NCBI RefSeq assembly: GCF_025137375.1
Contig: NZ_CP073720.1
Coordinates: forward strand, 5,914,501 to 5,978,500
Length of the DNA stretch: 64,000 nucleotides
Direction of reading: 5' to 3'
Origin: Dactylosporangium fulvum
GTDB lineage: Bacteria > Actinomycetota > Actinomycetes > Mycobacteriales > Micromonosporaceae
In this document: positions 9,277 through 18,177 of the stretch, in pieces
Layout: every line of letters begins with the position of its first letter
How positions within the stretch are numbered: position 1 is the first letter of the stretch
Position numbers and translations under genes: made by a program
The notes under the pieces: model-generated
Seen by the model: the letters and a program-made list of their open reading frames with translations, nothing else
Database searches by the model: none
What the model was told of the DNA's origin: nothing

Positions 9277-9572
9277 TCTCCGACCTCGGTATTCAGTGGG
9301 GCATTTCGATTACTGCCGAAGTCCGCCGGAAAGCACGACCCCGAGCCGGCAAAGAATGCCGTCACGTGCGTCGTCCCAGCGCTCACCCCGAGCGGGTGGG
9401 TCGCCGATACCCCCGGGATGATCTGCTGTGCCGGGTGACGTTCGGCAAGACCGCTTGAAGTCTGGTGGCGCCGGCACGCCGACCTACACGTCGACGGCAT
9501 CATCGAACGGGAAGCGTTATGACAGGACGACCGCCGGCCCGGCCCACAGCGGCGAGCAGGCCGCAAGATCGT

Positions 9573-9773
9573 TCACACGGCGTCGAACGGAATCCTGGCC
9601 ACCAGCGCGGCGCCGTTCCCGGGCGGACTCACGATCTCGAGGTGACCACCGAGGGTCTCGATGCGGTCCTGGAGACCGTCGATGGCGCGGGACAGCCGTT
9701 GCCTCGGCACGCCGAGCTCGGGCGGCAGCGAGGCCTCGACCAGACGCAGTGAGCCATTCGCGCAATAGGCTGA
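9573..9773 (-). pseudogene. C-terminal fragment of a NarL-family sensor histidine kinase
   Basis: Read on the minus strand, this stretch encodes about 65 residues. They include RLSRAIDGLQDRIETLGGHL and SPPGNGAALVARIPF, which match the G-box end of a HATPase_c domain and the usual kinase C-terminus, ending in TGA at 9573. There is no start, no H-box and no N-box, and an in-frame TGA lies just upstream at 9776. It is therefore the remnant of a larger gene. The DHp part of a similar kinase lies on the same strand at 15376-15597, beyond the ABC exporter/two-component cassette. Confidence 0.65.
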
Positions 9774-9818
9774 TCACGGTGAGTGATCGTTGTGGTTGTG
9801 TCAGCTCACGACGGCGTA

Positions 9819-9849
9819 CCGGCGGCAGCGTGGGGCACGCTGCCGCCGG
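9819..9849 (-). terminator. Hairpin terminator after the ABC permease
   Basis: A perfect 14-bp stem (9819-9832 with 9836-9849) closes a GGG loop 36 bases beyond the permease stop. There is no U tract, as is common in actinomycetes. Confidence 0.7.
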
Positions 9850-9884
9850 GTGTGGAGCCGGTGCGGGGATGTCCAGTGCTCGGG

Positions 9885-12215
9885 TTATTCCGTGCGTAGC
9901 ACCTGTGCCACGGGCGCCTTTGCCGCGCCGCGGGCCGGGAGGTAGGCACCCAGTGCGGCGATTACGCAGCCCGCGAAGGCGAGCAGTACCAGCATCGGCC
10001 AGTTCCACACCTGCAATAGCGAGTTCGGCAGGTCGATCCCGGTGCCGCGGCCGGTCATCGGGATGACGATCCGATGCGCGAGCATCCCGAGCGGGACCCC
10101 GATGATCCCGCCGACCGCTCCGAGCGCCGCCATGGCGGCGACCACCATCGCCGTCACCTGGCGTGGGGTCATGCCGATCGACTTGAGTATCCCTAGGTCC
10201 TTGCGGCGTTCGCGGGTATTGAGGAGCACCGTATTGAACACGCCGAGGCTGGAGACGATGATCAGCATCACGGTGAGCGTCGACATCACGCTGATGATGA
10301 CCTTCTCCAGGGTGTCGGCGCCGCCGTTGACATAAGGGTTCAGACCGGGATCGAGGTGTGCGACCGCTGCAGTGTATGCCTGCGGGTCGGTGCCCTTCGT
10401 CAGCTGGACGTAGAACCTCTGAGCGCGCTTGCCGGGGCTGAGTGGGACGAACCGGTCCCAGTCGAGGCTGGTGATGTCCCAGCCCCCGGCGGTCTCGCCG
10501 ACGATCTTCTGCGGCTGGGGCCCATCGCTGGTGTCCAGCGTGATCATGTCGCCGAGGGCGACGTTGTGCAGGTGCCAGAACTCCGAGGAGACCACCACCT
10601 CGTTGGGTGCCTCGATCCAGCGTCCGCGAATGAGCTCGCCGTGCAACTGTGCTGTGTCGCCGCGTTCGACGCCCATCCGGATGATGCCCGACGCGCCGGC
10701 CATCCGGGTCATCAGCGGGGTATCGGCGTACACGTGGACGGTGCCGGGCTGCGCGCGCAGCAATGCGAAGAGTTCGTCATCGGTGTGCGCTGGGCCGGGC
10801 GGGTTCCACTGAGGATTGTTGACGTCGATGGCGACCTGGATGGTGTCGGTCTGCTTCTGCGTTTGGCCGAACTTGATGACCGAGGCCGAGATGCCCAGGG
10901 CCATCGTCACCGTCGTGACGCCGAGCATGACGGTCGACAGGGTCAGGGCCGTGCGGCCGGGTCGGGCCATGGGCCAGCCGAGGCCGAGGCTCACTGGGCG
11001 CGGCAGGCGTGATCCGCCGAGCCTACGCTGGACCGCCAGGCCGCGTCCGGTCTGCTGCGCGCTGCCCGCGCTGATGGCGACGGCGGCAGGCAGACGGCGC
11101 GCACGCATCGCCGGGATCAGCGCGGACAGCGCGACCAGCACCGGCATTCCGATCAGGACGACCGGATATACCCACATCGGTATGCTGGCTTTGCCTATGA
11201 CGAGGTCGCTGCCGAAGATGCCCCAGAATGCCTGGTCCACCAGCTTGCGGCCGGCGATGCCACCGATGACCGAGCCGAGTACGCAGCCGACCGCCGCCGG
11301 GAACGTGACCATGACGAGATAGACCGCTGTCACCTGGTTCGGGGTGAAACCCAGGGCCTTGAGGACTCCGATGTGCCGGAACCCCGAGACGACAGCGCCG
11401 CTGACCACGTTGCCGACGATCAGGACCGAGACGATCAGGCCCAGGAGGCCGAAGACCGTCAGGAACGGCACGTACGTGTTGGGGCCCTTGGCAAGGTTCG
11501 CCTTGATGGCCAGGTAGGAGCTGGTCCCGATCAAGGCATCCGGCGGCAGGTCTTTCGTGGCGGCGGCCATGCCGGCCGTGAGCGCCGAGTCGGAGCCGGC
11601 GTCGGTGAAGCGGTACATCATCTGCAGCGAGGTCGCATGCAGTGCCCGGGCCTGGTCCGGGGTGACCCAGCCGCCCGCGGACTGGCTGACCGAGGTGGCA
11701 TACCCGACGACGGTGAGATTCACCCCGTCCGGGGTGACAACGTGACGATCCGACGTGATCTGCTTCGGGCCGATGAAGGCCGGCAGGTTCAGGACGATCT
11801 CGCCGGGGCCGGTCGCCCAGCGGCCTGCGGACAGCTCGACGGTGTCCACCGCGGTGTCGGGCCGGTCGCGCCCCACGACGGTCAGCGAACCGGGCAGCCC
11901 GATCGGACGGTCGCCGGTCTGCGACGGGGAGTGGAGTACGGCCGCGGGAAACGGGCCTGCCGTCGCCGCGACGCCTGGAGCTCTCGCCGCTTCGATGATC
12001 TGCGCTGCGGTCGTCTTGGAGCCGTCGAACTCGGCGACGATGTGTGCGCCGTTCGCAGCGTTGTAGGCCGTGTCAAAGGGGCCTGAAACCGCCGCGAGCA
12101 GGCCGAGCGTGGCGATGGCCATGGCACTGGAGACCATGACGACGACGCCGAGGATCAGCGTCTGGACGCGGCGGCGTTTTACCGCTGCACGGGCGGCCCG
12201 CCACATCGCCCTCAT
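9885..12215 (-). CDS. FtsX-family ABC transporter permease
   Basis: This 776-residue membrane subunit belongs to a type VII/MacB-FtsX-like ABC system. A helix at about 20-45 leads into a large extracytoplasmic domain. Helices at about 255-400 form the first FtsX domain, another helix follows near 440-465, then a second external domain, and a final FtsX domain with three helices occupies about 650-776. Such proteins export peptides or lipids, or transmit mechanical force, rather than import nutrients. The ATG at 12215 overlaps the ATPase stop by 4 bases (ATGA), so an upstream extension of the frame is not the start. The divergent kinase/regulator pair probably senses the substrate. Confidence 0.87.
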   Translation of the reverse strand: MRAMWRAARAAVKRRRVQTLILGVVVMVSSAMAIATLGLLAAVSGPFDTAYNAANGAHIVAEFDGSKTTAAQIIEAARAPGVAATAGPFPAAVLHSPSQTGDRPIGLPGSLTVVGRDRPDTAVDTVELSAGRWATGPGEIVLNLPAFIGPKQITSDRHVVTPDGVNLTVVGYATSVSQSAGGWVTPDQARALHATSLQMMYRFTDAGSDSALTAGMAAATKDLPPDALIGTSSYLAIKANLAKGPNTYVPFLTVFGLLGLIVSVLIVGNVVSGAVVSGFRHIGVLKALGFTPNQVTAVYLVMVTFPAAVGCVLGSVIGGIAGRKLVDQAFWGIFGSDLVIGKASIPMWVYPVVLIGMPVLVALSALIPAMRARRLPAAVAISAGSAQQTGRGLAVQRRLGGSRLPRPVSLGLGWPMARPGRTALTLSTVMLGVTTVTMALGISASVIKFGQTQKQTDTIQVAIDVNNPQWNPPGPAHTDDELFALLRAQPGTVHVYADTPLMTRMAGASGIIRMGVERGDTAQLHGELIRGRWIEAPNEVVVSSEFWHLHNVALGDMITLDTSDGPQPQKIVGETAGGWDITSLDWDRFVPLSPGKRAQRFYVQLTKGTDPQAYTAAVAHLDPGLNPYVNGGADTLEKVIISVMSTLTVMLIIVSSLGVFNTVLLNTRERRKDLGILKSIGMTPRQVTAMVVAAMAALGAVGGIIGVPLGMLAHRIVIPMTGRGTGIDLPNSLLQVWNWPMLVLLAFAGCVIAALGAYLPARGAAKAPVAQVLRTE

Positions 12216-12934
12216 CGTGTGGCCGCCGCGACCGACGGGCTGCCGGCAATGCGGTCTCCGGCGATGCGCCCGTCGGCCACCTCGATGACCCGGCGCGCGC
12301 ACCGAGCGGCCAGCTGCGGGTCATGCGTGACGATCAGGAGCGTCTGGCCCATCCGGTTCAGGTCCATCAGCAGCTCGATGACCTGGCCGCCGGACCGGCT
12401 GTCCAGGGCACCGGTCGGTTCGTCGGCCAGCAGTAATGAGGGCCGGTTCATCAGGGCCCGGGCCGTGGCGACCCGCTGCCGCTCGCCGCCGGACAGCGCC
12501 GCTGGATAAATGTCCGTCCGGTCGGCGATGCCCAGCTCGCCCATGAGCTCCCTGGCCCGCCCGCGGGCAGCCGAGGCGGGCAATCCGGCCAGCTGCCCGG
12601 CAAGGGCGATGTTGTCCAGGGCGGGCAGGTCATCGAGCAGGTTGAAGAACTGGAAGATCATGCCGATCTGCCGGCGGCGGAACAGCGCGAGGCCCTTCTC
12701 GTTGAGCCTTCCCAGGTCCTGTCCGCCGACGACGACCGATCCGCTGGTGGGCCGGTCGAGCCCGGACACCATGTTGAGAAGTGTCGACTTACCGGATCCG
12801 GATGGCCCCATTATGGCGACGGATTCGCCTGCGCTGATCTGCAGGCAGACACCGTCGATGGCCGCGTAGTTCCCGAAATCCTTCCGCACGTCCGTGAGCC
12901 GGACGACGACTTCATGATTGTCAGTGTTCGTCAC
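12212..12934 (-). CDS. ABC transporter ATP-binding protein (LolD/MacB type)
   Basis: This is the ATPase partner of the overlapping permease. Walker A is GPSGSGKST, the Q-loop lies in IFQFFNLL, the signature is LSGGERQRVA, Walker B is LLLADEPTGALD, and the H-loop is VTHD. These are typical of exporter ATPases for lipoproteins, macrolides or antimicrobial peptides. I chose the GTG at 12934, which gives MTNTDNHEVVVRLTDV, the usual short N-terminus for the family. An ATG at 12970 and a GTG at 12985 are also in frame, and none of the three has a clear ribosome site. It is divergent from the histidine kinase gene. Confidence 0.87.
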   Translation of the reverse strand: MTNTDNHEVVVRLTDVRKDFGNYAAIDGVCLQISAGESVAIMGPSGSGKSTLLNMVSGLDRPTSGSVVVGGQDLGRLNEKGLALFRRRQIGMIFQFFNLLDDLPALDNIALAGQLAGLPASAARGRARELMGELGIADRTDIYPAALSGGERQRVATARALMNRPSLLLADEPTGALDSRSGGQVIELLMDLNRMGQTLLIVTHDPQLAARCARRVIEVADGRIAGDRIAGSPSVAAATR

Positions 12935-13064
12935 GCGGACAACGGTGCCGATCCCCCGACCGACCCGCATCGGAGTGCCGAACACACTTCACCGCACGGG
13001 GCCGACCCAGGTCGTACACCCCCGGTCTGATGCCGCGGCATGATCGCGCGGCTACCATCGCCGC

Positions 13065-14300
13065 ATGGCACCGCCAACGTCTCCGCCAACGTCTCCGCCT
13101 GCCACGTTGCTGCAGCGTGTGACGCCCGGCACCTGGACGGCACTGACGTGGTGCGTCAGTACGCTGTACTCCTTCGTCGTCCAGTACCGCTGGCCGGGGG
13201 AGCCGTGGGAAGGCGGGCCTTGGAAGAGCATCCAGGTCGATCCGTTCCGCATGCGCGCCAACGAACTGGCGGCGTTTCTGCTAGCGGTCGTCCTTCTCGT
13301 CATCGCCTGCCGACTGCTGACCCGCAGACCGCTGGTGGCGATGCTGACGCTGGTGTTGAGCGCGCTGCTGCTGACTATCGGTCCCTTTCATACGACGAAT
13401 ATCGCTCCGGAGCAGTACCTACCGGTCTGCGTCGCCCTGTGTTTCATCGCGGCGACGAACCCGCGGCGAACGTCGCGGCTTGCCGCGGGGCTGGCCTTCG
13501 CGGGTCTCTTCGGTTACATCGCCGTACGCGTGATCATGCGGTTCTACGTCGGCACGTCGGTCGAGGCGGTCGTCCTTCTGATGATCGTCGTCGCGTGGGT
13601 GATCGGGGACGCCCGGCACCGGGAGAGCATCCATGCGCTGCAGATGCGTACTCAGATCGCGACGCAGGCGGTGACCGCCGAGCGGTTGCGGATCGCGCGT
13701 GAGCTGCACGACATGGTCGCCCACAGCATCGGCGTAGTCGCGATCCAGGCCGGCGCGGCACGGCGCGTCATCGACACGCAGCCCGAGGGCGCGCGCAGGG
13801 CCATCGGCGTGATCGAGGACGCCAGCCGGGAGACGCTCGCGGGGTTGCGCCGCGTGCTCGGTGCGCTGCATGACGCCGAGCCGGGCGGCTCCGACACACC
13901 GCTCGCCGGGCTGCGCGATATCGACAAGCTGGTCGAGAAGGTGAAGGGCCTCGGCATACGCGTGGATGTCGAGTGGCGCGGCCAGCGGCGCCCGCTGCCA
14001 CCGGAGGTCGACCTGTCCGCGTTCCGGATCATCCAGGAGGCCGTCACCAACGTGGTAAAGCATGCCGGCATCCAGCAGTGCCGCGTCTCGGTGGATTTCC
14101 AGCCAGCCGACCTGTCCATCGTGATCGTCGACAGCGGGTCCGGCGGCATGCCCGGCAGCGGCAAGGCCATCGGCACCGGCTATGGCATCACCGGGATGCG
14201 CGACCGGGTGACGCTGCTGCTGGGCGACTTCTCCGCCGGCCCGCGCCCCGAGGGCGGCTACCGCGTCGCCGTCCGCCTTCCGCTCCCGATGGACACCTGA
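13065..14300 (+). CDS. NarL-family sensor histidine kinase
   Basis: This 411-residue kinase has about five N-terminal membrane helices (residues about 20-185) as its sensor part. A HisKA_3 dimerisation domain follows with the phospho-acceptor in ELHDMVAHSIGV, then a HATPase_c domain with an N-box near IIQEAVTNVVKHA and a G-box near GTGYGITGMRDR. It would phosphorylate the overlapping response regulator. TACCAT at 13053-13058 ends 6 bases before the ATG, so the transcript may be leaderless. The gene is divergent from the ABC exporter, the usual arrangement for systems that induce their own exporter. Confidence 0.88.
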   Translation: MAPPTSPPTSPPATLLQRVTPGTWTALTWCVSTLYSFVVQYRWPGEPWEGGPWKSIQVDPFRMRANELAAFLLAVVLLVIACRLLTRRPLVAMLTLVLSALLLTIGPFHTTNIAPEQYLPVCVALCFIAATNPRRTSRLAAGLAFAGLFGYIAVRVIMRFYVGTSVEAVVLLMIVVAWVIGDARHRESIHALQMRTQIATQAVTAERLRIARELHDMVAHSIGVVAIQAGAARRVIDTQPEGARRAIGVIEDASRETLAGLRRVLGALHDAEPGGSDTPLAGLRDIDKLVEKVKGLGIRVDVEWRGQRRPLPPEVDLSAFRIIQEAVTNVVKHAGIQQCRVSVDFQPADLSIVIVDSGSGGMPGSGKAIGTGYGITGMRDRVTLLLGDFSAGPRPEGGYRVAVRLPLPMDT

Positions 14301-15010
14301 TGCCGATACGCGTTGTGCTCGCCGACGACCAGCCGCTGATCCGGGCCGGCCTGGTCATGGTGATCGCCGACATCCCCGACATTGAGATCGTCGGCGAGGC
14401 CGGCAACGGCGCCGAGGCGGTGCAGCTGGTCCGGGACCTGCGCCCCGACGTTGTGGTCATGGATATCCGGATGCCGGTCATGGACGGCATCGAGGCCACT
14501 CACATGATCACGAATCAGGCCGGTGGCCCGCAGGTCATCGTCCTCACCACCTTCGACGACGATGACAACGTCTACAAAGCCCTGCGCGCAGGTGCTTCAG
14601 GATTTCTCGTCAAAGACATGGCGTTGGACGACATCATCGCGGCCGTCCGCGTCGTGGCGGGCGGGGACGCCCTGATCGCACCCAAGGTCACCCGCCGGCT
14701 GATCGAGGAGTTCACCGCGCGCCCGCAGCCAGCCTCCCCTTCGCCACCCCAGCAGATCCGGGGAATCACCGGCCGCGAGCTGGAGGTGCTGACGCTGATC
14801 GGCCGCGGGCTGTCAAACGCCGAGATCGCTCAGGCGATGATCATTAGCGGCGCGACCGTGAAGGCCTACGTGTCGCGACTGCTGGCCAAGCTCCACGCCC
14901 GCGACCGTGTCCACCTCGTCATCATCGCGTACGAGCACGGCCTGGTATCGCAGCGCGGATCGCCTGACACCCATAATCAGCGGCAGCACCAGGACGCGAA
15001 CCCCGCGTGA
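14300..15010 (+). CDS. NarL/FixJ-family response regulator
   Basis: The 236-residue regulator has a receiver domain at 1-120 with the phosphorylated aspartate in VVMDIRMPVMDG and the switch lysine in FLVKDM. A LuxR-type helix-turn-helix occupies about 150-215 (ITGRELEVLTLIGRGLSNAEIA). The ATG shares one base with the kinase stop (TGATG), so translation is coupled. The likely target is the divergent exporter promoter between 12934 and 13065. Confidence 0.9.
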   Translation: MPIRVVLADDQPLIRAGLVMVIADIPDIEIVGEAGNGAEAVQLVRDLRPDVVVMDIRMPVMDGIEATHMITNQAGGPQVIVLTTFDDDDNVYKALRAGASGFLVKDMALDDIIAAVRVVAGGDALIAPKVTRRLIEEFTARPQPASPSPPQQIRGITGRELEVLTLIGRGLSNAEIAQAMIISGATVKAYVSRLLAKLHARDRVHLVIIAYEHGLVSQRGSPDTHNQRQHQDANPA

Positions 15011-15138
15011 GAAAGTGCTGCGCGTGCCGTGGATGGGGCACTGCACGGGCAGCCTCGTCCCGATCTGCGCCCTTCGCTGTTTCGGTGCGGTGACACGCCA
15101 AGCCGTTGTGGTGCAACGTAAAGACGCAGAACCCCGGT

Positions 15139-15372
15139 ATGAAGGTGGTCCTCTCTCAGATCAACTACGTCACCATCGACGGCACGCTCATCGAGACCGA
15201 CCGGGTGTCCACGCCCGGCCCCGAGCACGACACCACCGCCCTACGCAGCACACCGAGATACTGCCCGCCCCCGCTGCGACCGCCGGCGACCTGCGCACGA
15301 TCGGCGATCTGGGCTACGAAGGCGAAGCCGACACCGTCACTGTGGCGTTCAAGAAGCCCAAAAACGGTGCAC
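15139..15372 (+). pseudogene. Decayed IS5-type DDE transposase fragment
   Basis: Two frames together give the C-terminal half of an IS5/DDE_Tnp_4-like transposase. Frame one has YVTIDGTLIETDRVSTPGP joined directly to EHDTTALR. In the intact family, as I recall it, a longer stretch lies between these motifs, so there is an internal deletion. After ALR the frame shifts, and HTEILPAPAATAGDLRTIGD and GYEGEADTVTVAFKKPKNG continue in the next frame. The fragment ends abruptly beside the kinase remnant. No terminal inverted repeats were found, so element limits are unknown. It cannot encode an active enzyme. Confidence 0.7.
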
Positions 15373-15375
15373 ACG

Positions 15376-15597
15376 TTGCTCGGAATAGCTCAGTTCGAGG
15401 CCGAGCGAGACAAGACGTTGCCGTGCACCGTCGTGCAGATCCCGCTCGAGCCGGCGGCGGGCGTCATCGGCCGCGGCGACGATGCGGGCGCGGGAGGCGG
15501 TGCGCTGCGCACGGGCGATGAGCACGGCAGCCATCGCCAGCCCGAGCGAAAGCGGTGGCTTCGGGCGTAGCAGCAGCGACATCGGGCGTGCCCGCAT
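15376..15597 (-). pseudogene. N-terminal/DHp fragment of a sensor histidine kinase
   Basis: On the minus strand a frame reads LAMAAVLIARAQRTASRAR then ADDARRRLERDLHDGARQRL, the linker and H-box (phospho-acceptor His in DLHDGA) of a NarL-type kinase. Homology stops near SLGLELSYSEQ, just where the transposase remnant begins. No ATP-binding domain follows. The missing end of such a kinase lies at 9573-9773 on the same strand, which suggests one gene split by roughly 5.6 kb, although two separate remnants cannot be excluded. Confidence 0.65.
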
Positions 15598-15835
15598 CAG
15601 CGGCCACCACCCTCTGCGACACGTCAGCGCACGTGGCGGCCGTAGGTGGCTGCTGTCGTCGAGCGTTTCGCAGTATTCCCCGAATATTCCGCAAAAGGCG
15701 GCGCTTCCCCCGTATGCCGCAGCGTCGTGCAGCGGCACGGCTTCCGGCGCCCGCGGACCTTGCCGGCCGTGCTGTCGACGTTGCCGGCGGCTGTCCTGAA
15801 CGCGAAGCCGACGTCTCGCCAGAGATCGGAAGCCA

Positions 15836-15864
15836 TTGATAAAGAAAGCTTCCTATTTGATAAT
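15836..15864 (+). promoter_or_regulatory. Strong sigma70-like promoter
   Basis: TTGATA (15836-15841) and GATAAT (15859-15864) are separated by 17 bases, close to consensus and unusual in this GC-rich DNA. The element lies 66 bases upstream of the small secreted protein gene. Confidence 0.65.
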
Positions 15865-15929
15865 CGATCCGGCGCCGCGATCGACTCCTCAAGGCGTTCT
15901 TCCCATCGTCGTACGTGTGGAGGTACCCC

Positions 15930-16256
15930 GTGCTTCGACGTCTCCTGACCCTCGCCGCCGGCGCGATGCTGGCCTGCGCGGCAACGTTCGCGGTCGCCGC
16001 ACCCGCCCAGGCGGCGGTCGTGGACCTGCCGTTCGGTCCGCTGTCCATCGGCGACTACTGCCATTCCCGGTATCCCACCGCCTGGATCGGCTTCTACGAG
16101 AGCTCCGGGCTGCGCTGCTACACCGGCTCGGGCACACCGCTGCAGTACGTCGGGACCGGCGACCCGTACCTCGCCTGCAAGTACCTCACCTCGGACGTGG
16201 TCATGAGCGCGATCCGCGGCAGCGCGGACGCGCTGGTGTGCCGAGTGGTCCGCTGA
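15930..16256 (+). CDS. Small secreted protein of unknown function
   Basis: The 108-residue product has a clear signal peptide (RR near the N-terminus, hydrophobic core, cleavage after PAQA near residue 28). The mature part is about 80 residues with four cysteines (YCHS, LRCY, LACK, LVCR), probably forming two disulfides. GGAGG at 15919-15923 sits 6 bases before the GTG at 15930, which decides the start over the in-frame GTG at 15915. A strong promoter lies upstream and a long hairpin downstream, so it is probably a highly expressed single gene. I do not recognise the family. Confidence 0.75.
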   Translation: MLRRLLTLAAGAMLACAATFAVAAPAQAAVVDLPFGPLSIGDYCHSRYPTAWIGFYESSGLRCYTGSGTPLQYVGTGDPYLACKYLTSDVVMSAIRGSADALVCRVVR

Positions 16257-16284
16257 CCGACCGCCGCGTCGCCGGCACCGTTCA

Positions 16285-16317
16285 CCGAAGGCAGGCCCGG
16301 ACCGGGCCTGCCTTCGG
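16285..16317. terminator. Bidirectional hairpin terminator
   Basis: A perfect 16-bp inverted repeat (16285-16300 with 16302-16317) lies between the convergent secreted-protein and Gfo/Idh genes. It could stop transcription in both directions. Confidence 0.75.
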
Positions 16318-16397
16318 CAACTCCGGCGCGGTCGCCCAACTCGTCGGGCCGCGCCACGGAAGATCTTGAGATCTGAGCGAGCTGCCCGGGTGCCGGG

Positions 16398-17381
16398 TCA
16401 GCGGAACGTCGGCAGGTCCTGCCACACGTGGGTGGCGGTCGCGCGGCGGACCGCCTCGGACGCGGCGAGCGCGGCGACGCCGTCGGCGAGTGTCACCTGC
16501 GGCGGGACCTCCCCGCGGCAGACCGCGACGAGGTGCGCGGCCTGGCGGGCGAGCGCCGCGGCGGCCGGCTCGGGCAGCTCATGGAGCACCACCCGGTCGG
16601 CCGAGCCGGCCCGGACCGCGATCGTGCCGCGGCCGAGGTCGGCCAGGAGCGAACCGCCGGTGCCGAGCACCTGCACGGTGCGGGTGCCCAGCGGTTCGAG
16701 GTAGTCGAGATGGAAGGTGGCGCGCAGGCCGGACGCGAACTCGAGCAGGCCGTCGACACAGTTGGGCGACTCGACGTGCGGCACCGACCTGACGGTCCGG
16801 GCGGCGCCGAAGGCCCGGCTGATCGGGCCGAAGAACCACCGCAGGTAGTCCCATTCATGGGAGTAGTCGCGGTACAGCCGGTCGGGTTCGTCGGTGCGGA
16901 ACCGGGAGACGGCCGCCTCGATGGTGCCGTAGGCGCCGAGCATCACGTGCACGGCCACGGGTTCGCCGATCTCGCCGTCGGCGAGCAGCTGCCGGGTGCG
17001 CTGCACGACCAGCCGGTGGCGCAGCACGTAGCCCACCAGCGCGGGCGTCCCGGTCGCCGCGACGGCCTCGGCCGCTTCCCGCGCCTCGGCGAGACTCGCG
17101 GCCACCGGCTTTTCCACCAGCACCGGCCGGTGCCGGTCGGCAGCGACCCGCAGCTGGGACACATGGACGTGATCGGGTCCGGCGATCACCAGCGCGTCGG
17201 GCTCCGCCTCGACCAGTTCCGTGAAGTCGGCGACGACACGGTCCACGACCGGGCGGGCGGCCGCCGCGGCTCTTCGTCGCGGGTCGGGGTCGAACGCGAC
17301 CACCCGGACGTCCGGCAGCTGGGCGAACGCACCGATGTGCTGCAGCCCGATGGAGCCGAGTCCGCTTATGCCGACCAGCAT
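16398..17381 (-). CDS. Gfo/Idh/MocA-family NAD(P)-dependent oxidoreductase
   Basis: This 327-residue dehydrogenase has a Rossmann domain with GLGSIGLQHIG near residues 7-17, the EKPVA motif near 90 (family lysine contacting cofactor and substrate) and a GFO_IDH_MocA C-terminal beta-sheet. Members oxidise or reduce sugar, inositol or related hydroxyl groups. It is third in an operon behind an MBL-fold hydrolase and an SDR, 28 bases after the SDR stop. Substrate is unknown. The genes probably serve the pathway controlled by the IclR regulator. Confidence 0.85.
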   Translation of the reverse strand: MLVGISGLGSIGLQHIGAFAQLPDVRVVAFDPDPRRRAAAAARPVVDRVVADFTELVEAEPDALVIAGPDHVHVSQLRVAADRHRPVLVEKPVAASLAEAREAAEAVAATGTPALVGYVLRHRLVVQRTRQLLADGEIGEPVAVHVMLGAYGTIEAAVSRFRTDEPDRLYRDYSHEWDYLRWFFGPISRAFGAARTVRSVPHVESPNCVDGLLEFASGLRATFHLDYLEPLGTRTVQVLGTGGSLLADLGRGTIAVRAGSADRVVLHELPEPAAAALARQAAHLVAVCRGEVPPQVTLADGVAALAASEAVRRATATHVWQDLPTFR

Positions 17382-17409
17382 CGTGACGCCCTCCGTACGC
17401 TCGCCGCCA

Positions 17410-18177
17410 TCAGTACGAGATCCATCCGCCGTCGACGACCAGCCCGGTGCCGGTCACGAACGCCGCCTCCACGGTGCAGAGCCAGGCGACGGCCGCGGCG
17501 ACCTCGGCCGGATCGCCGCGCCGGCCCAGCGGGGTGCGGCGGTCGAAAGGGCCGGGCTGCGCGGCGGGAGCGTCCGGCTGCACCTGGATGTCGCCGGGTG
17601 CGACGTGAACCGCCCGGATGCCGCGCCCCGCCAACTCGAAGCCGAGGGCCCGGGTCAGGCCGGCCAGTCCCGCCTTCGCCGCCACGTAGGCGGAGGCGTT
17701 CACCTGCGCGGCGTACGCGGCGACGCTGGTGATGTTGACGATGACCGAGCCGGGAGCCATGTGCGGTACCGCTGCCCGCGCGCAGCGGAACGGGGCCTTG
17801 AGGTTGACGTCGATGACGGCGTCGAGGCGGGCGTCGTCGTACTCGGTGAACTCGGCGACAGCCGGCGGACCGGTGATGCCGGCGTTGTTCACCAGGATGT
17901 CGATGCGTCCCTTGTGGTGGACGGCGGCGTCGATCAGCGTCCGGCACCCCTCGGCGGTGGCGAGGTCCGCGCCGACCGGGACGATCTCGCGCCCGTCGCG
18001 GCGCAGCCGGGTGGCGGCGGCCTCGCCTTCGGCCGCGGTCAGCGCGCCCAGGACGACGTCCGCGCCGTCGTCGGCCAGGCGGGCCACGACCGCAGCGCCG
18101 ATCCCGGTCGCTCCCCCGGTCACGACGGCGACCTTGCCGCCCAGCGGCCGCGGCGCGGTCATGCGCCCACCGGTCAT
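17410..18177 (-). CDS. SDR-family oxidoreductase
   Basis: A 255-residue classical short-chain dehydrogenase: TGGATGIG cofactor motif near 20-27, NNAG near 97, catalytic Ser in ITSVAAY, and YVAAK for the Tyr/Lys pair near 160. The C-terminus ends in the usual GTGLVVDGGW substrate loop. The ATG at 18177 overlaps the MBL stop (ATGA). A second ATG lies five codons in. It probably oxidises a hydroxyl or reduces a ketone in the same pathway as the Gfo/Idh enzyme. Confidence 0.87.
   Translation of the reverse strand: MTGGRMTAPRPLGGKVAVVTGGATGIGAAVVARLADDGADVVLGALTAAEGEAAATRLRRDGREIVPVGADLATAEGCRTLIDAAVHHKGRIDILVNNAGITGPPAVAEFTEYDDARLDAVIDVNLKAPFRCARAAVPHMAPGSVIVNITSVAAYAAQVNASAYVAAKAGLAGLTRALGFELAGRGIRAVHVAPGDIQVQPDAPAAQPGPFDRRTPLGRRGDPAEVAAAVAWLCTVEAAFVTGTGLVVDGGWISY

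Noticed and set aside
9300..9440. Possible cyclic di-AMP (ydaO) riboswitch on the minus strand
   Set aside because: Only a GACCCA...GGGGTGA segment resembles the motif; the conserved CGTCAGCTAACC-type 3' part is missing and the site lies upstream of the predicted start.
8995..9566. Open frames in the leader region (80 and 151 codons)
   Set aside because: No motif, poor composition, no ribosome sites, and they cross the predicted promoter.
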